Shown: piece by piece, positions 16,396 through 24,387 of the stretch | How positions within the stretch are numbered: the stretch's first letter is position 1 | Layout: each line of letters opens with the position of its first letter | Source: Paenibacillus oleatilyticus | GTDB taxonomy: Bacteria > Bacillota > Bacilli > Paenibacillales > NBRC-103111 | Assembly: GCF_018998565.1 (NCBI RefSeq) | Contig: NZ_JAHNZO010000010.1 | Location: 176,541-240,540, forward strand | DNA length: 64,000 nt | Reading direction: 5' to 3' | Program-made: the position numbers and the translations under genes | Notes under the pieces: generated by a model | Told to the model about the DNA's origin: nothing | What the model saw: the letters and a program-made list of their open reading frames with translations, nothing else | Database searches by the model: none

Positions 16396-16577
16396 TTATA
16401 AAACATCATCATCTGCTAATTCATCGGCCTGGAGTTCGAAAGCTTCTAAATTAGCCGGGATCTTTGATCTTACTTTATTGCAAGATACTTTTTGAATTCT
16501 AAGTATGTTGAGAAACGTTCTATGTCACCAATTGCCCGATAAATGTATTCGGTAACAACTCTGCTAAACCGTGATGC
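16396..16577 (-). pseudogene. Possible 3' remnant of an unknown gene
   Basis: On the minus strand, SRVVTEYIYRAIGDIERF continues into EFKKYLAIK and a stop, and after a one-base shift VRSKIPANLEAFELQADEL ends at the TAA at 16396. It looks like a frameshifted C-terminal coding fragment. No family recognised. Confidence 0.3.
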
Positions 16578-16630
16578 GTATAATATAAAGATTGCGGCTT
16601 ATATAACCGCAAATTATGCTTAATTACCGA

Positions 16631-17419
16631 TTAAAGTTTTCTTGCTTTAAAAACGAAGGACAAGGGAAACATTTTTGCATTGAAAGCAGAATGATATTTC
16701 TTTTCAACTTTACTCTCACTTTCAAGGGTTTGTTTATCAGTTTCTTCTATCATTTCCTCAATAAAAAATCCTGCTTTAGATAAAGCGTTAATATACGTTG
16801 AAATTTTCCTTTTACTGAGTGAAATATCAAAGCCGTATTTTTCAAACGTAAAAAGATTTTCATCGTAATAAGAGCTTTTAACTACAAGATTATCTTCTTC
16901 AATTTCCATACATCTCATAACAGGGTGATCCCAGCTAAATATAAAAGTACCACCTTTTTTTAAATAAGATGCGATTAAATTAAATGTTTTTTGTAAATCG
17001 GTAGTCCAGCCGATTGCATATATTGAATAAACAATATCAAAATAACCCATCGGTAAACCTGGATTCACTTCCATGGGACTATTGAATAAATGTGCTTCAT
17101 ACCCGCAATCTTTTAAATAACGGGTTGCATTTTCAATTTGCTGTGTTGACATATCAAGTCCCCAAAGTTCTGATGCATTATGGTCACCAAGATATTTAAG
17201 AGAGTGCCCACTTCCACAACCAATTTCAAGAACTTTTTTACCAGACACATCACCAAACAAATGTAAATCTTCTTCGGATGGTATCAAGCATCCGAGTTCC
17301 GGGAGTGCAGTTACACCGAACCATTTGTCAGCAGTATTATCCCAAAACTTTTTATTTTGTTCTAAAACCCCATTATTATCAAGAGTGTTTTTTCTTGAAC
17401 TTAGTAATATATTGCTCAT
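16631..17419 (-). CDS. Class I SAM-dependent methyltransferase
   Basis: 262 aa, with AAGGGGATG upstream of the ATG at 17419. VLEIGCGSGHSLKYLG is motif I, the Asp of LWGLDMS is the SAM-ribose acidic residue, and FDIVYSIYAIGW and LKKGGTFIFSWDHP are motifs for the adenine pocket and post-motif strand. FWDNTADKWFG near the N terminus is common in small-molecule methyltransferases of the Methyltransf_11/25 type. The base composition is markedly more AT-rich than the flanking core genes, suggesting transfer. Substrate unknown. Single gene. Confidence 0.85.
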   Translation of the reverse strand: MSNILLSSRKNTLDNNGVLEQNKKFWDNTADKWFGVTALPELGCLIPSEEDLHLFGDVSGKKVLEIGCGSGHSLKYLGDHNASELWGLDMSTQQIENATRYLKDCGYEAHLFNSPMEVNPGLPMGYFDIVYSIYAIGWTTDLQKTFNLIASYLKKGGTFIFSWDHPVMRCMEIEEDNLVVKSSYYDENLFTFEKYGFDISLSKRKISTYINALSKAGFFIEEMIEETDKQTLESESKVEKKYHSAFNAKMFPLSFVFKARKL

Positions 17420-17934
17420 TTAAACATCCCCTTAATTCTTGGTTTTGAATGTTACCTATCGTAAAATATAATATCTTTTTTTACAAACCTCAAAAACGCA
17501 TGTTCGCTATTTTGCATAGATTTACACATTCGCATTACAATGCCTGAATTTAGGATTTTCAGAAAATAATAACTCTGTTTATCTCTAAAAACCTTAGATT
17601 TCCCCATCTTTCCTCTGTTGGCACATTGAGTTGAACTGCCCGTCCCTCGGTTCAATAGAAAGGACGTTCCCGCGTCTTCAATTGGGCCACGTCCTCCTCA
17701 TTGCATTTCCAATTATTAAATAAAGAACATACGCGGGTGACCTGTTGCAGATAGAGGATACTCGCAAAAGCAAAGCGAATATTAAAGAGATGTAGAGGCA
17801 ATTCGGATTGGATAAAAAATGATTTTTGAAGCACGTTCCGAAAATATTAAACGGGGCTTAGGGTTTAACCCAATCGTACTGTTTGGGAAGGAGCACATGA
17901 AATCCGGCATAGTTGGCAGTATCAAAACAAAGAT
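17420..17934. other. AT-rich interval with no recognised gene
   Basis: Open frames on the minus strand (for instance 17652-17834) lack ribosome sites and family resemblance; they may be decayed pieces. No clear hairpin with a T-run was found. I see no supportable gene here. Confidence 0.4.
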
Positions 17935-18054
17935 ATGAAAGGATTTACCAAAACTAATTTAGAAGCAGAGGCGGCGAGAATAAAGCGTCAACTAGTTCAG
18001 AACAAGTTTTCATGCGTACTTATGATTGCTGGAGTAAAGGAGGTTTCTTTTTGA
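17935..18054 (+). CDS. Possible 39-aa leader peptide
   Basis: The frame starts MKGFTKTNLEAEAARIKRQL and overlaps the start of the next gene by four bases. No good ribosome site (only a distant GGAAGGAG at 17886-17893). It might couple translation to the next gene or be a gene remnant. Confidence 0.25.
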   Translation: MKGFTKTNLEAEAARIKRQLVQNKFSCVLMIAGVKEVSF

Positions 18055-18551
18055 AAGTTGAGCCAAATTTTCCGGATACGGTCGTCGTGTTAGTGAAACA
18101 TGAAGGAAAATATACGTGGTATGTGAGTGAAAAAGAATTATGGATTATGGATTTATTAGAATTAGATAATGCCTTCCGCAGAAAGTTCAATCAACCTGAA
18201 GTAACTGAAACAAAGGCTGATTATGAAGAGCGGGAAGGATGCGAAATACTATCCGAAAAAAATATAGCACAATTTCAGGATGCTATGAAAGAGTATAAAG
18301 TAAGCTATACAGAATTGATTGACTATTTTAATCTATATTCCGAGGTTTACTTGGATGGAGTGAGTTTAACTGTTGAAACTTCTTTTTATTTGGATTTTGA
18401 TAATAAAATTTTCTACTCCTTTTTTAAAGAACCTGGATCTTATGAACAGTTTGTTCCAACTGGCTGGAGGGGGATTTTTGAAGAGGACGTCCGAAAAGTA
18501 ATTCCGGAAAATGCCAAACGGAACATCCGAAAAATTGCTTTAGACTTCTAA
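18051..18551 (+). CDS. Hypothetical cytoplasmic protein (166 aa)
   Basis: The TTG at 18051 is preceded by AAAGGAGG at seven bases; an ATG at 18012 has no such site. Soluble, acidic, no signal peptide. FPDTVVVLVKHEGKYTWYVSEKELWIMDL suggests a beta-rich N terminus, and the C-terminal part (WRGIFEEDVRKVIPENAKRNIRK) is helical. The general look is that of small immunity-type or DUF proteins of Paenibacillus, but no family is recognised. Confidence 0.6.
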   Translation: MKVEPNFPDTVVVLVKHEGKYTWYVSEKELWIMDLLELDNAFRRKFNQPEVTETKADYEEREGCEILSEKNIAQFQDAMKEYKVSYTELIDYFNLYSEVYLDGVSLTVETSFYLDFDNKIFYSFFKEPGSYEQFVPTGWRGIFEEDVRKVIPENAKRNIRKIALDF

Positions 18552-18646
18552 TGTACTTTTGTTAAAATATGGAATTTAAATTTTATTAAATCCGCAGAAG
18601 ATAGTGACAAATCGAACAATAAATCTACTTCGAGGACGTATACAAA

Positions 18647-19084
18647 ATGAAAAATAAAACAATTTCTATTGCTACTATTCTATTCGTACTATTCATTTTA
18701 TATTTTAACAAGGGTTGGATTGTAACGAATCTCTCATCGCCAGCAAGCAATGAAGCTGAAAGCGCAGTTGTACTGAATTTTCCATCGGACCGTTATCCGG
18801 AGACTGCCGCCCACATAAAAGCGGCGATTGAGCATGGGAAATCCTCCATTTGTACAATCGATAGAAAAGGCGCTGAAGCCAATCGAAAAGAATCTCTAAA
18901 AGGCGTGCCTGTAAAGCCTAATTTGGATCGAGACGAGTTCCCTATGGCCATGTGCGCAGAAGGCGGAAAAGGAGCCGATATCATGTATATAAGCCCTTCC
19001 GACAATCGAGGAGCCGGATCTTGGGTAAGCAATCAATTGGAAAAATACCCCGATGGAACGCGAGTGAGGATTGTTGTGAAATGA
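18647..19084 (+). CDS. nucB: NucA/NucB-type DNase
   Basis: 145 aa. An N-terminal hydrophobic segment (residues 6-20, [12 protein letters not shown]) serves as signal or anchor. The mature part matches Bacillus NucB very closely: [24 protein letters not shown], then the active-site block [14 protein letters not shown], then [12 protein letters not shown] and YPDGTRV. NucB is a small DNase secreted by sporulating cells that degrades extracellular and biofilm DNA; the Asp/Glu cluster and the Asn bind the catalytic metal. A terminator pair follows. Confidence 0.9.
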   Translation: MKNKTISIATILFVLFILYFNKGWIVTNLSSPASNEAESAVVLNFPSDRYPETAAHIKAAIEHGKSSICTIDRKGAEANRKESLKGVPVKPNLDRDEFPMAMCAEGGKGADIMYISPSDNRGAGSWVSNQLEKYPDGTRVRIVVK

Positions 19085-19137
19085 AGTATGGCGAAAGGGC
19101 CAATGGCTCTAGTCCATTGGCGCCGCATAAAAGTAAC

Positions 19138-19166
19138 AAATGAATAGCAGCTCTTGCTATTCATTT
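19138..19166. terminator. Bidirectional terminator
   Basis: AAATGAATAGCA pairs with TGCTATTCATTT around a five-base loop between convergent genes. The stop codon of the minus-strand gene lies inside the stem. A smaller CCAATGG/CCATTGG hairpin precedes it (19100-19120). Confidence 0.8.
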
Positions 19167-19417
19167 ATTTTGCTAATCGCTATGGTGTTTGTTAACTTAT
19201 GAATAGAATAACCATTCAACATAAATTGAACAATGCTGTCGTTAAATTTTACTTCGGAGCCTTCTTCAAATGTAAACTTATAGGCTTCCAAAGGATTATC
19301 GGTATGTTTAAGATTGCGCATTAGCTCGAATATGGCATGAACCGGGTCAACAAATAAGTAGCCGCGATCAGGATGATGCAGTAAATAATTCACGCTTTGC
19401 TCAATAATCTTATGCAT
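19157..19417 (-). CDS. Hypothetical protein (86 aa)
   Basis: MHKIIEQSVNYLLHHPDRGYLFVDPVHAIFELM ... soluble, helical N terminus and beta C terminus, no motif recognised. The ATG follows a GGAGCGAGTG ribosome site. It converges with nucB and shares its terminator. Related small proteins occur in Bacillales without known function. Confidence 0.55.
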   Translation of the reverse strand: MHKIIEQSVNYLLHHPDRGYLFVDPVHAIFELMRNLKHTDNPLEAYKFTFEEGSEVKFNDSIVQFMLNGYSIHKLTNTIAISKINE

Positions 19418-19741
19418 TTTTACTCACTCGCTCCAATCAATAAGCAATTTATTTTTTGCGGTAAGAATGAAAGCACAAAGAGTATATCACAATTTTTGGA
19501 ATTGGTCATTAGACATTTTGATGATTATTACAATAGTGCGCAATAAATTCATCTTTTCACGAAAAAAATATGAGTTTTTCTTGGCATCTGTAACAAACAA
19601 GCCGCAGTATTTTAATCAATTCATATTTTATTCGGTCATATATTCAACCAGACAATTTAAAACAAAAAATGTTCATTTTTTGTTTAGTTTCCCCTTGTAT
19701 ATTAACTTAGGTCTTAAATATACAGGAGAGGATGACAAAAG
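19418..19741. other. AT-rich intergenic region before the aquaporin
   Basis: No coding frame with support. It ends with an inverted repeat TGTATATT/AATATACA (19696-19724) touching the aquaporin ribosome site, either an operator or a leader hairpin that could mask translation. Confidence 0.45.
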
Positions 19742-20428
19742 ATGTATCCATCGTGGAAGAAATATGCGGCCGAATTCATCGGGACTTTGGTACTCGTGCT
19801 GATCGGCTGCGGAAGTGCAGCTACGGCGGGGGGCGAGTTGGGGTATCTCGGAATCGCCTTCGCGTTCGGTCTGTCCATCGTTGCAATGGCCTACGTGATC
19901 GGTCCGATCTCAGGATGCCATATTAATCCTGCCGTTTCGCTGGCAATGCTCATACGCGGGAGGATGCCTCGAAAGGAATTTTTAGGTTACGTGATTGCTC
20001 AAACTGCCGGAGCCGTTATGGGGTCAGCGCTGCTATCCGCGATTATCCAATCAACAGGCAAGCCCGTAGCCAGTTTGGGACAGAACGGATTCGGCGAAGG
20101 GTACGGGATCGGGATAACCGGTACGATGGCATTTATCGTGGAAATTGTTTTGACGTTCATCTTCATTTACACCATTCTGGGAGTCACGTCCGATGAGGCT
20201 AACAGTCGTGTTGCAGGTCTTGTTATCGGCCTGTCGCTAGTGCTGGTTCACATTCTGGGCATCGGCCTTACCGGTACTTCCGTTAACCCGGCGAGAAGCT
20301 TCGGACCGGCAGTCCTATTGGGCGGGGAAGCCTTAGCGGAACTATGGGTATTTATTGTGGCTCCTCTGATCGGAGCGGTACTGGCTGCTATTGCCTACAG
20401 GCGGTTGAATGTCAAACTAGAATCGTGA
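19742..20428 (+). CDS. Aquaporin, AqpZ-like (MIP family)
   Basis: 228 aa with six membrane helices and two half-helices. Both NPA boxes are intact: GCHINPAVS (N62) and SVNPARSFGPA (N182). The Arg after the second NPA and the narrow-filter His in VHILGIGLTGTS fit a water-selective AqpZ-type channel rather than a glycerol facilitator. GGAGAGG lies before the ATG, and an inverted repeat overlaps the leader. Single gene with its own terminator. Confidence 0.9.
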   Translation: MYPSWKKYAAEFIGTLVLVLIGCGSAATAGGELGYLGIAFAFGLSIVAMAYVIGPISGCHINPAVSLAMLIRGRMPRKEFLGYVIAQTAGAVMGSALLSAIIQSTGKPVASLGQNGFGEGYGIGITGTMAFIVEIVLTFIFIYTILGVTSDEANSRVAGLVIGLSLVLVHILGIGLTGTSVNPARSFGPAVLLGGEALAELWVFIVAPLIGAVLAAIAYRRLNVKLES

Positions 20429-20434
20429 TTCGAG

Positions 20435-20462
20435 AGGCGCTGAGCAAATCGGCGCCTTGGTT
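20435..20462 (+). terminator. Rho-independent terminator
   Basis: AGGCGC pairs with GCGCCT around an 11-base loop, followed by a T-rich tract. Confidence 0.6.
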
Positions 20463-20528
20463 TATTTTATTGATTTTCTAAATGCCCCCTCCGATACAAG
20501 GCGGGGGTTTGTGGCGTTTCCTTCGCCA

Positions 20529-20578
20529 TTGACATTATTGTGCATATTGTATATTCTGTGTATGTAAGAGATACACAG
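20529..20578 (+). promoter_or_regulatory. Promoter and operator of the YtrA-type operon
   Basis: TTGACA (20529-20534) and an AT-rich -10 region near 20550-20557. The palindrome CTGTGTAT-7-ATACACAG (20556-20578) overlaps the start region, placed to let the GntR protein repress its own operon. Confidence 0.7.
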
Positions 20579-20598
20579 TTGAGGTTTATGGAGGCCCC

Positions 20599-20979
20599 AT
20601 GAAAATTATTATTTCCAATACGTCCGACCCGCCGATCTATCAGCAAATCAAAGATCAAATCAAGGACGCCATTATTCGCGGTGAATTAAAAGAAGGGGAA
20701 ATGCTGCCTTCCATACGTGCCTTGGCCAACGATCTGCGCGTAAGCGTCCTTACGACCCGAAGGGTATATGACGAGCTTGAATCGGAAGGATTTATTACGA
20801 CTAAAGCAGGCAAAGGGTCATTTGTCGCCAAGGAAAACTTTGAGCTGCTATTGGAATCGAAGCGGCATATGGTTGAAGTCAAGCTCACGGAAGCGTGGAA
20901 AACTGCCCGTTCGTTAGGCATTAGCAAAAGTGAGTTATATGCCATGATGGATTTGCTGTTTGAGGAGGGGGAAGAATGA
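20599..20979 (+). CDS. GntR regulator, YtrA subfamily
   Basis: 126 aa. The N-terminal winged helix (PPIYQQIKDQIKDAIIRGELKEGEMLPSIRALANDLRVSVLTTRRVYDELESEGFITTKAGKGSFV) is a textbook GntR DNA-binding domain. Only about 50 residues of helix follow, as in YtrA-type members, which lack a large ligand domain and usually control the ABC transporter they are encoded with. The stop overlaps the ATPase start. The 8-7-8 palindrome in its promoter is the likely operator. In Bacillus such operons respond to cell-wall antibiotics. Confidence 0.9.
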   Translation: MKIIISNTSDPPIYQQIKDQIKDAIIRGELKEGEMLPSIRALANDLRVSVLTTRRVYDELESEGFITTKAGKGSFVAKENFELLLESKRHMVEVKLTEAWKTARSLGISKSELYAMMDLLFEEGEE

Positions 20980-21824
20980 AGCCCATTTTAGAGGTAGCAG
21001 GCCTGAAAAAAGACTTGGGGAATTTCAGGCTGGACGATGTCGGTTTTTCTTTGATCGAGGGCTGTATTACAGGATTCATCGGGGTGAACGGCGCCGGAAA
21101 AACGACGACCATTAAACTGATCCTCGGATTAATGCTGAAGGATGCGGGAGAGATACAATTTTTCGGAAAAGATGTTCAAAAAAACGAACGGGAATTCAAA
21201 AACCGTATTGGGATTGTCCTGGACGAAGGATATTTCTATGACGAGTTAACTTTGCTGGAGATGAAAAACATTGTCGCCCCGGCCTATTCCAACTGGGATA
21301 ACGCTTTGTTTAACCGGCACCTGGAACGATTTGGGCTGCAGTTGAATCAAAAAATAGGGACGCTTTCCAAAGGGATGCGCATGAAATATGCCATCGCATT
21401 AGCGATTTCCCATCAGGCGGACTTATTAATTATGGATGAGCCGACGAGCGGTCTCGATCCGCAGGTGAGATTGGAATTGATGGACATCCTGCTTGATTAT
21501 GTCAAGGACGGAAAAAGCGTCTTTTTATCTTCGCACATCACTTCGGATTTGGATAAAGTTGCGGACGCGCTAATTTTAATTGATAACGGTCGAATCGTTT
21601 TCAGTGAAGAGAAAGACATCTTGCTAGACAGACATGGATTCGTGAAAGGAGATCCCAGCGAGCTGAATGAGGTTACAAGGAAAATGTTTTTAACCTTGCA
21701 CGAAACGGAGTATGGATTTTCCGGCGTGACGAACGATAAAGCGGCCGTGCGTCAGCACATGAAACATGCGCTCATCGAAAGGCCGACTATTGAAGATATT
21801 ATGATAGGCTACATTAGGAGGTGA
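20976..21824 (+). CDS. ABC transporter ATPase (YtrB-like)
   Basis: 282 aa. Walker A GVNGAGKTTT, signature LSKGMRMKYAIALAIS (a degenerate LSGGQ common in YtrB/BcrA-like subunits), Walker B LLIMDEPTSGLD and switch SSHI are in order. It energises the membrane protein encoded next, with the start of one gene overlapping the stop of the other. Likely an exporter or resistance pump for peptide antibiotics under control of the upstream GntR protein. Confidence 0.9.
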   Translation: MKPILEVAGLKKDLGNFRLDDVGFSLIEGCITGFIGVNGAGKTTTIKLILGLMLKDAGEIQFFGKDVQKNEREFKNRIGIVLDEGYFYDELTLLEMKNIVAPAYSNWDNALFNRHLERFGLQLNQKIGTLSKGMRMKYAIALAISHQADLLIMDEPTSGLDPQVRLELMDILLDYVKDGKSVFLSSHITSDLDKVADALILIDNGRIVFSEEKDILLDRHGFVKGDPSELNEVTRKMFLTLHETEYGFSGVTNDKAAVRQHMKHALIERPTIEDIMIGYIRR

Positions 21825-21829
21825 CCCCG

Positions 21830-22477
21830 ATGCTGTTTCATCTTGTGAAGAAGGATTTCCTGCTCGCGAAAAAATATTGGATCATTATGCTGCTTGCGGC
21901 AATGGTGCTCCCGGTCTTCATGCATACGAAGCTCAATTTTATTGCAGGGGATTTTCTGCCTTTTTTTCTGAGCACGCTGTACATTATTTTTTTGCTGTAC
22001 AGTACGGTTTCCATGATGGAGTATAAATACAAAGGCTCGTCGCTTCTATGTGCGACCCCGTATACAAGAAAGACGATCGTGATGTCAAAGTATTTTTTTG
22101 TCATTTCCATTTTTATCGGTTGCTGCGGTTTGTACACCGTTGCGGCTCTGATCAGTCCGGTGAAAGTCGGGTTGCTTGCTCTGTCTGAGGTAGGCCGAAC
22201 GTTCTTCTTGCTAAGCATCATTTTCGGAGTCATGATCCCGGTACAATATCGTTTCGGTTACGAAAAATCGAGATATATATTCTTTTTTCTGATCTTCCTG
22301 ACGCCTTTCGTATTACCGAACATCATGAAAATATTACAACATAACGGAGCCGTGGTTCCGGTCTCGCTGCCTTTTTCACCATTTGTGCTGGACTTGCTCC
22401 TTGTTTTACTGGCGTTCGTTATCGGGGGAATCTCGATGGTTCTATCGATCCGGATTTTTTCTAAGAAAAATCTGTGA
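21830..22477 (+). CDS. ABC-2 type membrane subunit
   Basis: 215 aa from the ATG at 21830, seven bases after AGGAGG; an in-frame GTG at 21821 lies inside that site. Six predicted helices with the short loops of ABC-2 permeases that pair with YtrB-like ATPases. The TPYTRKTIVMSKYFF loop after helix 2 is typical of the coupling helix. It is the membrane part of the operon's pump. Confidence 0.85.
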   Translation: MLFHLVKKDFLLAKKYWIIMLLAAMVLPVFMHTKLNFIAGDFLPFFLSTLYIIFLLYSTVSMMEYKYKGSSLLCATPYTRKTIVMSKYFFVISIFIGCCGLYTVAALISPVKVGLLALSEVGRTFFLLSIIFGVMIPVQYRFGYEKSRYIFFFLIFLTPFVLPNIMKILQHNGAVVPVSLPFSPFVLDLLLVLLAFVIGGISMVLSIRIFSKKNL

Positions 22478-22498
22478 TACTCTAGGGGGAGCATACCG

Positions 22499-22657
22499 AT
22501 GAATTTCAACCGGAAAACAATCTTTTACTATTTAATAGGGCTCATTCTTGCTGTAAGTGCTGTGAGCCAGGCTATGAATAAAAGTTACCTTGCTCTATTT
22601 CCGCTCTTCGGTTCCGTTGCTTTTTTTGTGAATGCTTGGCGAGCGAATAATAAGTAA
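22499..22657 (+). CDS. Small two-helix membrane protein (52 aa)
   Basis: ATG at 22499 with AGGGGGAGC upstream, 21 bases after the permease gene. MNFNRKTIFYYLIGLILAVSAVSQ and SYLALFPLFGSVAFFVNAWRANNK form two hydrophobic helices. Probably the fourth product of the ABC operon, perhaps an accessory to the pump. No family recognised. Confidence 0.65.
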   Translation: MNFNRKTIFYYLIGLILAVSAVSQAMNKSYLALFPLFGSVAFFVNAWRANNK

Positions 22658-22703
22658 TTTATACTAATCATATATATGCTTGCCTGAAGGGAGAGTGTAG
22701 CTA

Positions 22704-23054
22704 GTGCGCGATACCTGTGTTCCGTCTGGCGTAAAATTGAAAGACACCGGCTTCGGATATACGTTGTCCTTAATCGACGGTAAATATAAAATGATTATTA
22801 TTTATTGGCTGGCTGAAAATAAAGTGATGCGGCATAATGAGCTGAAGCGAAGCATCGGCACTATTTCCTTTAAAACGTTAAGCATCATGTTAAAAGAGCT
22901 GGAGACCGATGGCCTGATCATCCGTAAGGAATTTCCCCAAGTACCTCCAAAAGTTGAATATTCATTATCTGAACGCGGTCTTTCTCTCCTTCCCTTGTTA
23001 AATATGATGTGCGAGTGGGGAGAGAAAAACATTTTGTCGGCTCAGGAGGCTTAA
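22704..23054 (+). CDS. HxlR-family regulator
   Basis: 116 aa from a GTG start, GGGAGAGTG upstream. The winged helix follows the HxlR pattern: LIDGKYKMIIIYWL, MRHNELKRSIGTISFKTLSIMLKELETDGLIIRKEFPQVPPKVEYSLSERG. C5 near the N terminus sits where YodB/HypR-type members carry their redox-active cysteine. It converges with an NAD(P)H oxidoreductase gene, a usual target of HxlR repressors that sense quinones or aldehydes. Confidence 0.85.
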   Translation: MRDTCVPSGVKLKDTGFGYTLSLIDGKYKMIIIYWLAENKVMRHNELKRSIGTISFKTLSIMLKELETDGLIIRKEFPQVPPKVEYSLSERGLSLLPLLNMMCEWGEKNILSAQEA

Positions 23055-23060
23055 AATCGA

Positions 23061-23098
23061 AAGAAGTATCTCCCTAACAAGGAAATACTTCTTCTTTT
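23061..23098. terminator. Bidirectional terminator
   Basis: AAGAAGTAT pairs with ATACTTCTT with a T4 tail, between convergent genes. Confidence 0.8.
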
Positions 23099-23117
23099 AG
23101 CTTAATGCAGCTGATGC

Positions 23118-23678
23118 TTACAGGTTGTCGATAAAATTCACATAATCTTGTGCGCTCTTTTCCAATTCGCTGGCAGGGGACTCGATTTCTTCGCCTGGTA
23201 CATTTTCGCCAGGTGCACTTTCCTTACCGTAAAATGCAAAGAACGAACGATAATCCGCATTGCAGTACCGGAAAGTCGTTTCAAAAGGAGACAATAAATG
23301 GTCAAGCGTATAGCGATATCTACCGGCTTCACTGTAGTCTTCTTTTTTAATTCCGGCCGATACGGCTAAAGCAGCTTTGCGATTTTTTAATTTATCGCCT
23401 TTTGAACCATAAGCCCAGCCATAAGCTAACACATCGTCAAGCCATTTCTTCAAGAGAGGCGGGCAATTGAACCAATAAATAGGGAACTGTAAAACAAGAT
23501 TGCCATGCGATTCGATGAGTTCCTGTTCTTTATTCGCGTCGATGTTTCCGTCAGGGTACACCTTATGCAATTCGTGGACCGTATACTTTTCAGGGTACTT
23601 TCTGAGTTCTTCGACCCATCGCTTATTGATGACGGATGTTTCTATGCTTGGGTGGGTTACGATAACAAGAGTTTTCAC
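23118..23678 (-). CDS. NAD(P)H oxidoreductase, flavodoxin-like (MdaB/KefF type)
   Basis: 186 aa. TLVIVTHPSIETSVINKRW is the FMN/FAD phosphate loop, LVLQFPIYWFNCPPLLKKWLDDVLAYGWAYG is the family's central signature, and RKAALAVSAG follows. These enzymes reduce quinones by two electrons and protect against electrophiles. The promoter region on the other side of the start carries a perfect HxlR-like inverted repeat (23736-23770), so it is probably under HxlR control. Confidence 0.85.
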   Translation of the reverse strand: MKTLVIVTHPSIETSVINKRWVEELRKYPEKYTVHELHKVYPDGNIDANKEQELIESHGNLVLQFPIYWFNCPPLLKKWLDDVLAYGWAYGSKGDKLKNRKAALAVSAGIKKEDYSEAGRYRYTLDHLLSPFETTFRYCNADYRSFFAFYGKESAPGENVPGEEIESPASELEKSAQDYVNFIDNL

Positions 23679-23735
23679 AGCTTTGTCCTCCTTGAGTATG
23701 ATTTACTTTTTGAGTATAAAGTGCACGCTGCAAAT

Positions 23736-23770
23736 TTGTAAGTATGCACTTTTAGTACAGGTACTTACAA
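23736..23770. promoter_or_regulatory. HxlR-like operator
   Basis: TTGTAAGTA (23736-23744) and TACTTACAA (23762-23770) form perfect nine-base arms. An inner GCACTTTTAGTAC lies between. Placed upstream of the oxidoreductase gene and of the short frame at 23788. Confidence 0.65.
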
Positions 23771-23787
23771 AAAGGTGAGTGTCAGTT

Positions 23788-23829
23788 ATGGAATTTACCA
23801 GCTTAAATGAATGGACTGATACAAAGTGA
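23788..23829 (+). pseudogene. 13-codon frame, probable stub of a deleted HxlR gene
   Basis: AAAGGTGAG precedes an ATG giving MEFTSLNEWTDTK and a stop. The position and first residues are those of an HxlR gene divergent from its target oxidoreductase, but the rest of the gene is missing. Its stop overlaps the GTG start of the exonuclease, which lacks its own ribosome site, so it may now act as a coupling leader. Confidence 0.4.
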
Positions 23830-24359
23830 ATTACATCGTGTTTGATTTAGAGGCTACTTGTTGGGAAAATGACCGAACGAAACAAAACGAAATTATTGAA
23901 ATCGGTGCTGTTAAAATTAATGACAAACTTGAATTTGTCGATGAATTTCAAATGTTTATTAAGCCGATATTAAATCCTTGGTTATCTGATTTCTGCAAAA
24001 AACTAACTTCCATTACACAAGAGGATGTTAATCAAGCAGAATACTTTCCGCAAGCCATTCAGCAATTTCAAGAGTGGATTGGCAAGGAAGATTATATCTT
24101 ATGTTCTTGGGGCTTTTATGATAAAAGTCAACTAACGAAGGATTGTGAACTAAATAGATTAGATACGGATTGGCTTGCCAATCATATCAGCATTAAACAT
24201 CAACATGGCAAGATGATTGGCAAAGAGCGGGGAGTAGGTATGGCAAGGGCGCTCGAGATGCTTAAGCTGCCGCTGGAAGGTACTCACCATCGGGGAATTG
24301 ACGATGCCTGGAATATTGCAAAGATATTTGTAAGGATTTTTGACAAGCTGGAATTCTGA
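23826..24359 (+). CDS. DEDDh 3'-5' exonuclease (KapD/ERI-1 like)
   Basis: 177 aa from a GTG start. Exo I FDLEATCW (D and E), Exo II in CSWGFYDKSQL (D) and Exo III GTHHRGIDDAWNIAKIF (H and D) complete the DEDDh set. The layout resembles KapD and ERI-1-like small nucleases that trim RNA or DNA 3' ends. No helicase or polymerase domain. No ribosome site precedes the start, so translation probably depends on the 13-codon frame that overlaps it. Followed 25-30 bases later by the Imm33 paralogue. Confidence 0.8.
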   Translation: MNYIVFDLEATCWENDRTKQNEIIEIGAVKINDKLEFVDEFQMFIKPILNPWLSDFCKKLTSITQEDVNQAEYFPQAIQQFQEWIGKEDYILCSWGFYDKSQLTKDCELNRLDTDWLANHISIKHQHGKMIGKERGVGMARALEMLKLPLEGTHHRGIDDAWNIAKIFVRIFDKLEF

Positions 24360-24387
24360 CTTGTGCTTATAGGAGCGTGGGGACTTG

